DNA of 12,381 nucleotides from JAHRVQ01 sp964548025 (GTDB lineage: Bacteria; Pseudomonadota; Gammaproteobacteria; Pseudomonadales; Azotimanducaceae). This document shows positions 8,065 through 12,381 of the stretch, piece after piece. Each line of letters opens with the position of its first letter. The stretch's first letter is position 1. The notes under the pieces were generated by a model. That model was not told where the DNA came from. It made no database searches and saw nothing but the letters and a program-made list of their open reading frames with translations. The DNA lies in NCBI GenBank assembly GCA_964548025.1, contig CAZJRI010000152.1:1-12381 (forward strand). Reading direction: 5' to 3'. A program made the position numbers and the translations under genes.

Positions 8065-9993
8065 CTATCTTGGCAGCGCGAATGCAATAATGTGGTCTCC
8101 AGGCGGGCTTCCACCAGACCAGTGTCCACCAGCAGCCACGATAAGAAATTGCCTGCCCGACGACTTAGTCTGGTAAGTCATGGGTAACGCATTTGCTGCT
8201 GTTGGCAATTCCGCTTTCCACAATTCCTCTCCATTATTTGCGTCAAATGCCCGAATCGCATGTTCATTTGAGATGCCGGAGAAGACGAGACCGGTGTCTG
8301 TCATCATGGGCGCGGCAAAGCCCGGAAGACCTTTAAACCACCAGAAAGGGAACGGTGCCATGTCGCGAGTCGTACCCATGGGAACACTCCAAAGTACTTT
8401 ACCTGCTTCAATGTCAACCGCATCCAGTGTACCCCATGGTGGTTCGCTACAGGGCACCCCCAATGGCGAATTAAAGAAACCTGTTTCTACACAGTATGGA
8501 GTGCCAAGTTGGGGTGAACCAAATCCGCCTTTGCATTCACTGCGCGGGGTCAGCTTGGTGTGAGCGGGTACTCTGATGGTATAAACCACCATGACGCCCG
8601 TATCCGGATTGATTGCAGGTGAACCCCAGTTATTACCGCCACCATTACTTGGATAGTTAATCGCGCCTTTGACGGTAGGTGGTGTATAGAAACCCTCGTA
8701 GGATGAATTGTTAAACAAGTCCCTGCAATGTCCTTCATCCCAGAAAGTCATTCCCCACATGTCATCTTCAGTAAGTGGTCTAGTCATCATCTGCGGGATA
8801 TGGGTAGGAAAGGGCTGCGTGGGAGCCAGTTTTTCTTCCGGGACACCCTGCTGTGGAACGGGTTTCTCCACAACCGGCCATAAAGGTTCTCCTGTATCCC
8901 TGTTGAATGCGAAGGTCATTCCCATTTTTGTTACCTGAACAACAGCCGGTACCTTTTCACCCTCAACGGCTAAATCTACAAGGGCGGGCTGGGCAGGTGT
9001 ATCGTAATCCCAGACATCATGGTGAACCATCTGGTAATGCCAGGCCACTTCCCCGGTTTCTCCTTTCAAAGCAACTGTAGAGCTTGAGTAATAATCAAGA
9101 TCTCCCCGATGTCCGCCATAATAGTCCGGCGAGGTATTCCCGGTGGGTACAAATATCAGATCTCTTTCAGTATCAACGCTGATTATCGACCAGACATTGG
9201 TTGTACCACTGCGATAGGTTTCATCCTCGTTAAGTTCAGTATCTCCTGGTTTAACAGGATTCCAGGCCCAGAGAAACTCACCGGATTGCACATCATAGGC
9301 TCTAACGACACCACTGGGTACACCCACATCCTGATTGTCCAGCACCATTGCGCCTGTAATAATCCGGCCACCAAGAATAGCTGGAGGTGAAGTGATAGAG
9401 TAATCTCGGGGACTGTGTTCGGACAAGCCGTGCGAGACATCAACTTCGCCGTTCTTACCAAAACCATCACAAGGTTTGCCAGTATCTGCATCAAGCGCAA
9501 TCAACCGTGCGTCCAGCGTGCCAACGATTATTCGATGTTCGCAAACACCCTCATTACCTGATTGCCAGCTACTCACGCCACGACAATTCGGCAGAATATC
9601 AACACTATGATCGACCCCAGGATCAAACGCCCATAGCTCTTCACCCGTTTCTGCATCCAGAGAAAAAACCATGTTGAATGGCGAGCAATAGTACAGACGA
9701 TCTTCAACCATAATGGGCGTTACCTGCAGAGAACTTTGTGTCATGAATCCATTCTCTGTCTGGGCCAGCCGAATGTCTCCGGATCGATGCTCCCAGGCAA
9801 CTTCAAGGTGGGCCACATTCTCAGGGGTAATCTGATTTGCTCGAGAAAAGTGAGTACCACCAGGTGTTGCGCCGTAGGCAGGCCAGTCAGCAGCCACACC
9901 CGGTGGAATTTCACCTGGTGGTTTCTTCCCGCAGCCATTTGCAAAAATGCACACCAATCCAATGGCGACCGATATTCTCAGATAGAAAAACAT
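8065..9993 (-). CDS. PQQ-dependent sugar/alcohol dehydrogenase, Gcd-like, probable lipoprotein
   Basis: This 642-residue quinoprotein should oxidise a sugar or alcohol in the periplasm and pass electrons to the respiratory quinone pool. It matches the eight-bladed propeller domain of E. coli membrane glucose dehydrogenase along its length: WPAYGATPGGTHFS (37-50), NCRGVSS (136-142), ITSPPAI (200-206), the catalytic-site motif HHDVWDYDTPAQP (324-336), TKMG (355-358), and AAGGHWSGGSPPGDHIIAFALP at the end. D329 and K356 have the same 27-residue spacing as Gcd D466 and K493. The five-span N-terminal membrane domain of Gcd is absent. Instead residues 1-20 are a signal sequence followed by C21-GKK, a likely although atypical lipobox (ANGC). 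Trp143 appears where Gcd has a histidine in CRGVSYHE, so the substrate may not be glucose. Eight further cysteines could form disulfides. GGGGA six bases before the ATG and a good promoter upstream support the start. No PQQ synthesis genes are visible. Confidence 0.92.
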   Translation of the reverse strand: MFFYLRISVAIGLVCIFANGCGKKPPGEIPPGVAADWPAYGATPGGTHFSRANQITPENVAHLEVAWEHRSGDIRLAQTENGFMTQSSLQVTPIMVEDRLYYCSPFNMVFSLDAETGEELWAFDPGVDHSVDILPNCRGVSSWQSGNEGVCEHRIIVGTLDARLIALDADTGKPCDGFGKNGEVDVSHGLSEHSPRDYSITSPPAILGGRIITGAMVLDNQDVGVPSGVVRAYDVQSGEFLWAWNPVKPGDTELNEDETYRSGTTNVWSIISVDTERDLIFVPTGNTSPDYYGGHRGDLDYYSSSTVALKGETGEVAWHYQMVHHDVWDYDTPAQPALVDLAVEGEKVPAVVQVTKMGMTFAFNRDTGEPLWPVVEKPVPQQGVPEEKLAPTQPFPTHIPQMMTRPLTEDDMWGMTFWDEGHCRDLFNNSSYEGFYTPPTVKGAINYPSNGGGNNWGSPAINPDTGVMVVYTIRVPAHTKLTPRSECKGGFGSPQLGTPYCVETGFFNSPLGVPCSEPPWGTLDAVDIEAGKVLWSVPMGTTRDMAPFPFWWFKGLPGFAAPMMTDTGLVFSGISNEHAIRAFDANNGEELWKAELPTAANALPMTYQTKSSGRQFLIVAAGGHWSGGSPPGDHIIAFALPR

Positions 9994-10049
9994 AATTCGT
10001 CCCCAAAGTTTTTCAGCGCGATCTTAAACAACCAAACTGTCGAATCAGA

Positions 10050-10078
10050 ATTATCCGGTCCGGCAAATTACCTGCCAA
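10050..10078 (-). promoter_or_regulatory. Sigma70-type promoter for the PQQ dehydrogenase gene
   Basis: On the minus strand TTGGCA (10078-10073) and GATAAT (10055-10050) each differ from the -35 and -10 consensus by one base and are separated by exactly 17 bases. Transcription would begin near 10043, giving a leader of about 50 bases with a GGGGA ribosome binding site before the ATG at 9993. The spacer contains CCGGACCGG, a small odd-centred palindrome that could be a regulator contact. The promoter suggests the dehydrogenase and transaminase genes can be expressed independently of the lactonase gene. Confidence 0.65.
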
Positions 10079-10129
10079 TCTCTTGACCAGGATTTAACTG
10101 CTTACAGGGAGCGGTCAGAGCCTGATTAG

Positions 10130-10990
10130 TTAAACACTTTCAATCTTCACCCGTGCCGGAGCTACGGGACATCCCGCAACCTCAGTTGCGATACTATATA
10201 CAGCACCTGCCCTTTCAGAATCCGATCCGTCGGATCCTGTCACAATATAAAGTGTCTTTAGATCCTCACCACCAAAACACACACTGGTGCACATGGGTTG
10301 GGGGATTTCGATGAAGTCCGACTGGTTTCCCCCAGGATCGATGACAGCGACACCACTGCCTCCTGCCAGTGCAATCCAGACACATCCATCGCTTGAGACC
10401 ACCAGGCCGTCCGGTGCACCCTGTGACGTGGTAGCAAATTCTCGCTTTGGCCCCAGAGTGCCATCGCTTTGAACGTCATAGCAATTTACGAGCTGCCTAC
10501 TGGAATCAGAGTGATAGAGGGTTTTTCCGTCCGGCGAGAAACCGAGACCATTTGTCAACAGAATATCTTCAGCGACTTTTCTTGAACTGCCATCCAGATC
10601 AATCATATAGAGATCACCGGACTGAGGCTCACGGCCATCGTCAAATACAGGGCTTGCACCGAGTGAACCAGCATAAATACGACCCGAGGCATCAGTCGTG
10701 ATGTCGTTGTAGCCAACCAGACCTGCTTCTTCGTCCCGATCCAGCACTGTAATAGTGCTCCCACCGTCAAACGGTTTGAACGAAATATTTCGCCCTGAAA
10801 CAATCAGTCCGCCTTCTTCGTGGTTGGACATACCGCCGATACCCCGGCGATGTTCAAACACAGAACTGATAGAACCGTTAGCATCCAGCGCGAAGACACC
10901 GCCAAATATTACATCGGCGAAAACAAGGCCCAGCTTGTCATTCCAAACAGGCCCTTCAACCAATCCATAACCCTCTGCCAACTTATCCAT
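10130..10990 (-). CDS. SMP-30/gluconolactonase family protein
   Basis: This 286-residue protein belongs to the SMP-30/gluconolactonase/LRE-like six-bladed propeller family, whose members open sugar lactones with a bound divalent metal. Likely metal and active-site residues are E12 (VEGPVW), N95 (YNDITTD), N147 (LTNGLGFSPDG) and D194 (APDGLVVSSDG), in the order and spacing of SMP-30 E18, N103, N154 and D204. PMCTSVCFGGEDLKTLYIVT (232-251) is the typical last-blade motif. The ATG at 10990 is chosen because GGGGG lies five bases upstream; a GTG two codons earlier has no room for one. It sits just upstream of a Gcd-like dehydrogenase, whose product would be an aldonolactone, so the two probably act in one pathway. 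It has no signal peptide and appears cytoplasmic while the dehydrogenase is periplasmic, so its lactone would have to be imported or come from another source. The exact substrate is unknown. Confidence 0.9.
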   Translation of the reverse strand: MDKLAEGYGLVEGPVWNDKLGLVFADVIFGGVFALDANGSISSVFEHRRGIGGMSNHEEGGLIVSGRNISFKPFDGGSTITVLDRDEEAGLVGYNDITTDASGRIYAGSLGASPVFDDGREPQSGDLYMIDLDGSSRKVAEDILLTNGLGFSPDGKTLYHSDSSRQLVNCYDVQSDGTLGPKREFATTSQGAPDGLVVSSDGCVWIALAGGSGVAVIDPGGNQSDFIEIPQPMCTSVCFGGEDLKTLYIVTGSDGSDSERAGAVYSIATEVAGCPVAPARVKIESV

Positions 10991-10995
10991 TTGCA

Positions 10996-11000
10996 CCCCC
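10996..11000 (-). promoter_or_regulatory. Ribosome binding site deciding the lactonase start
   Basis: GGGGG on the minus strand lies five bases before the ATG at 10990 and overlaps the alternative GTG at 10996, which argues for the ATG. Confidence 0.45.
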
Positions 11001-11042
11001 GGAACTAGTTCAAGATCATTTTCTATCTGACATCAGGACATA

Positions 11043-11066
11043 AAACGCCCGTTGCTCAGGGTGTTT
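11043..11066. terminator. Possible bidirectional intrinsic terminator
   Basis: AAACGCCC (11043-11050) and GGGTGTTT (11059-11066) form an 8-bp stem around an 8-base loop. The plus-strand RNA has one G-U pair and is followed by AUUUG. The minus-strand RNA has one A-C mismatch and reads GUUUUAU at its end. It lies after the 98-residue gene and before the lactonase gene and could separate their transcripts, but the stem is short and the U tract modest. Confidence 0.35.
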
Positions 11067-11129
11067 ATTTGCTGTAAACAGTTTTAGTCAGTCTGGACTG
11101 TCAAACATGCCTTGTCTTCAGGGTAATCT

Positions 11130-11426
11130 CTAAGAGCGACTGCCACTAAAAGAGGCATCACCGAACGATCCGAGTTTCACACTACCGCTGATGTTGTCAC
11201 CGTCGATTTCTGCTGCAAAGTCAAGGTCCATGGGCATCGGTTGCGTAACCTTGATATTCCAGGACAGTGAATTCCCGTCTACTGTTCCGCCATCGAATTC
11301 TTGTGATCCCTGCGGACCAGCGAAGGTTCCAGATAAATCCCCACCACTTTCTGTCAGGGTCAGAACGCCATTTTGTGCGCCCATCGGTGTATTAATCGTG
11401 ACATTCCAATCGCCATCTGCACTCAT
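11130..11426 (-). CDS. Small glycine/serine-rich beta-strand protein, function unknown
   Basis: I do not recognise a named function. The 98-residue product reads as alternating short beta strands and Gly/Asp/Ser turns (GVLTLTESGGDLSGTF, then DGGTVDGNSLSW, then IDGDNISGSVKLG) and ends FGDASFSGSRS, a pattern suggesting a small beta barrel or sandwich. PMG and QPMPMDLDF segments recur in similar small bacterial proteins that I recall only as hypothetical. There are no cysteines, signal peptide or membrane segments, so it appears cytoplasmic. The start is the ATG at 11426 because a strong GAGGTGA lies five bases upstream; an earlier in-frame ATG at 11495 would overlap oadB and add an unlikely 23 residues. 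It lies 58 bases after oadB on the same strand, with an inverted repeat between them, so it may be read from the oadB transcript or separately. Confidence 0.75.
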   Translation of the reverse strand: MSADGDWNVTINTPMGAQNGVLTLTESGGDLSGTFAGPQGSQEFDGGTVDGNSLSWNIKVTQPMPMDLDFAAEIDGDNISGSVKLGSFGDASFSGSRS

Positions 11427-11431
11427 CTTCT

Positions 11432-11438
11432 TCACCTC
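11432..11438 (-). promoter_or_regulatory. Strong ribosome binding site of the 98-residue gene
   Basis: GAGGTGA on the minus strand, five bases before the ATG at 11426, is close to the anti-Shine-Dalgarno complement and rules against the longer in-frame start at 11495. Confidence 0.7.
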
Positions 11439-11440
11439 AA

Positions 11441-11473
11441 TTAACGTTGATCCGAACCGAACTGATACGTTAA
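11441..11473. repeat. Inverted repeat between oadB and the small gene
   Basis: TTAACGT (11441-11447) and ACGTTAA (11467-11473) are perfect 7-bp inverted arms around a 19-base centre that carries a CCGAACCGAA tandem. The repeat ends three bases before the ribosome binding site of the 98-residue gene. No U tract follows, so it looks more like a regulator site or an mRNA stem affecting that gene than a terminator. Confidence 0.45.
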
Positions 11474-11484
11474 CAAATGAACAA

Positions 11485-12381
11485 TTAACCGGCAAACATG
11501 ATTAAGACACCTGCGGCGACCGCAGATCCGATAACACCGGCAACATTCGGTCCCATGGCATGCATCAGGAGAAAATTATGCGGGTTGGATTCAAGACCGA
11601 CTCGATTGGCAACTCTGGCTGCCATAGGCACGGCAGAGACCCCCGCAGCACCAATGAGTGGATTGATTTGCTTCTCTGACACAAGATTCATCAATTTGGC
11701 CATCAGTATTCCAGTGGCTGTGCCTATGCAGAATGCCAGCATACCGAGGACCAGAATCCCCAGGGTTTCAACAACCAGGAACTGTTCAGCCCTTAGTTTG
11801 GAGCCGACCGCCAGCCCCAGGAAAATTGTTGTAATATTTATCAATGAGTTCTGGGTTGTATCAGATAATCGATCTACCACACCGGATTCTCTCATCAGAT
11901 TGCCGAAACAGAACATCCCAAGCAGCGGTACCGCACTCGGAACCGACATCGCCACAAGTGTCACCAGAACGAGAGGAAAGAATATTTTTTCGCGTTGCGA
12001 TACATCCCTTAGCTGAGTCATTTCTATCTGGCGCTCTTTCTCAGTCGTTAGCAATCTCATGATAGGTGGTTGGATCAGTGGAACCAGTGCCATATATGAA
12101 TAGGCAGCAACTGCAATCGCACCAAGCAGATGCGGCGCCAACTTACCCGCAACGTAGATCGCAGTAGGTCCATCAGCGCCACCGATGATTCCGATGGCTG
12201 CTGCTTCGGCGATGGTAAAGTCAAGCAGTCCAGTTTCTGTCAAACCAATCGCACCAATTAATGTGGCAAAAATACCAAATTGGGCTGCAGCACCAAGCAG
12301 AATTGTCTTCGGATTCGCCAGAAGCGGTCCAAAATCAGTCATCGCACCCACCCCCATAAAAATCACCAGGGGGAAAACGCC
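11485..12381 (-). CDS. oadB: Sodium-translocating decarboxylase beta subunit (OadB family), 5' end outside window
   Basis: This is the integral membrane subunit that couples decarboxylation of a carboxybiotin carrier to outward sodium transport in oxaloacetate, methylmalonyl-CoA or glutaconyl-CoA decarboxylases. The frame is open to the right edge and shows 298 residues, beginning GVFPLVIFMGVGAMTDFGPLL; the family's roughly 375-430 residues imply that about 80-130 N-terminal ones are missing. IIGGADGPTAI carries the Asp equivalent to D203 of Klebsiella OadB. The late motif NPLIGAAGVSAVPMAAR keeps Asn, Gly, Ser and Arg in exactly the spacing of Klebsiella N373, G377, S382 and R389, so the sodium/proton path looks intact. 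Several hydrophobic spans fill the rest, and the protein ends VLIMFAG. In known operons the order is gamma-alpha-beta, so the other subunits, which would decide the true substrate, should lie just right of the window. The symbol follows the family; an mmdB-type role is not excluded. Confidence 0.93.
   Translation of the reverse strand, partial: GVFPLVIFMGVGAMTDFGPLLANPKTILLGAAAQFGIFATLIGAIGLTETGLLDFTIAEAAAIGIIGGADGPTAIYVAGKLAPHLLGAIAVAAYSYMALVPLIQPPIMRLLTTEKERQIEMTQLRDVSQREKIFFPLVLVTLVAMSVPSAVPLLGMFCFGNLMRESGVVDRLSDTTQNSLINITTIFLGLAVGSKLRAEQFLVVETLGILVLGMLAFCIGTATGILMAKLMNLVSEKQINPLIGAAGVSAVPMAARVANRVGLESNPHNFLLMHAMGPNVAGVIGSAVAAGVLIMFAG

Larger units (their letters stand above)
10991..11129. 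promoter_or_regulatory. Spacer with two small palindromes upstream of the lactonase gene
   Basis: The spacer holds CTGTAAACAG (11072-11081) and CAGTCTGGACTG (11089-11100), two inverted repeats seven bases apart. On the minus strand a TTGACA runs into the second one, as a -35 might, but no good -10 follows at the usual distance. The arrangement suggests an operator region for the lactonase gene. The regulator is unknown and chance is not excluded for sites this short. Confidence 0.35.

Noticed and set aside
9736..10086. 116-codon plus-strand open frame over the start of the PQQ dehydrogenase gene
   Set aside because: It crosses the well-supported signal sequence and promoter on the other strand and shows no domain or ribosome binding site.
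11427..11495. Longer start for the small beta protein, overlapping oadB
   Set aside because: The added residues do not fit the beta pattern, and the strong GAGGTGA site points to the ATG at 11426.
11498..12016. 172-codon plus-strand open frame opposite oadB
   Set aside because: It is a mirror of oadB codon bias. The minus frame has exact family motifs, and this frame has low-complexity Pro/Thr/Ser content and no recognisable domain.
1..12381. Mobile element, CRISPR, prophage or defence system
   Set aside because: No transposase, integrase, regular repeat array, att-like repeat, tRNA or known defence domain was seen; all recognised genes are metabolic, transport or signalling.

Overview
The window reads as a chromosomal segment of a Gram-negative bacterium, most likely a marine or environmental gammaproteobacterium. 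The grounds are an RND efflux pump with its periplasmic adaptor, a PQQ-dependent sugar dehydrogenase of the Gcd type, and an OadB-type sodium-pump subunit; the exact taxon is inference. A run of ten Ns at 7183-7192 shows it comes from a draft assembly. No rRNA, tRNA, CRISPR array, insertion sequence or phage gene was seen. All genes but one lie on the minus strand, so transcription mostly runs right to left.

Right part (12381 to about 10130). The window opens inside oadB, the membrane subunit of a sodium-translocating decarboxylase, whose 5' end lies beyond the right edge. After a 58-base spacer with a 7-bp inverted repeat comes a 98-residue glycine/serine-rich beta-type protein of unknown function. 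A 139-base spacer with a possible terminator and two small palindromes then leads to an SMP-30/gluconolactonase-like gene.

Middle part (about 10130 to 6261). A PQQ-dependent dehydrogenase matching the periplasmic domain of E. coli Gcd follows, with a near-consensus sigma70 promoter in front of it. Downstream is a D-amino-acid transaminase-like gene (PLP fold IV) whose last codons are interrupted by the Ns. The dehydrogenase and the lactonase fit together as sugar to aldonolactone to aldonic acid, though the lactonase shows no export signal. The only plus-strand gene, an exported alpha/beta hydrolase (6261-7151), converges on the transaminase gene.

Left part (6000 to 1). A compact operon encodes an RND periplasmic adaptor, an RND inner-membrane permease, a multi-span LytS/AlgZ-type histidine kinase, and the first 11 codons of a response regulator cut by the left edge. 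Permease and kinase are joined by a TGATG stop/start overlap, and kinase and regulator overlap by 14 bases. The efflux pump and its probable sensor-regulator pair are therefore very likely co-expressed. No outer-membrane factor is present.

I did not find a clearly unprecedented system. The points most worth a second look are the translationally coupled RND pump/LytS-type operon, the frame of the transaminase 3' end across the Ns, the free-standing Gcd-like dehydrogenase with its lactonase neighbour, and the small uncharacterised beta protein after oadB.
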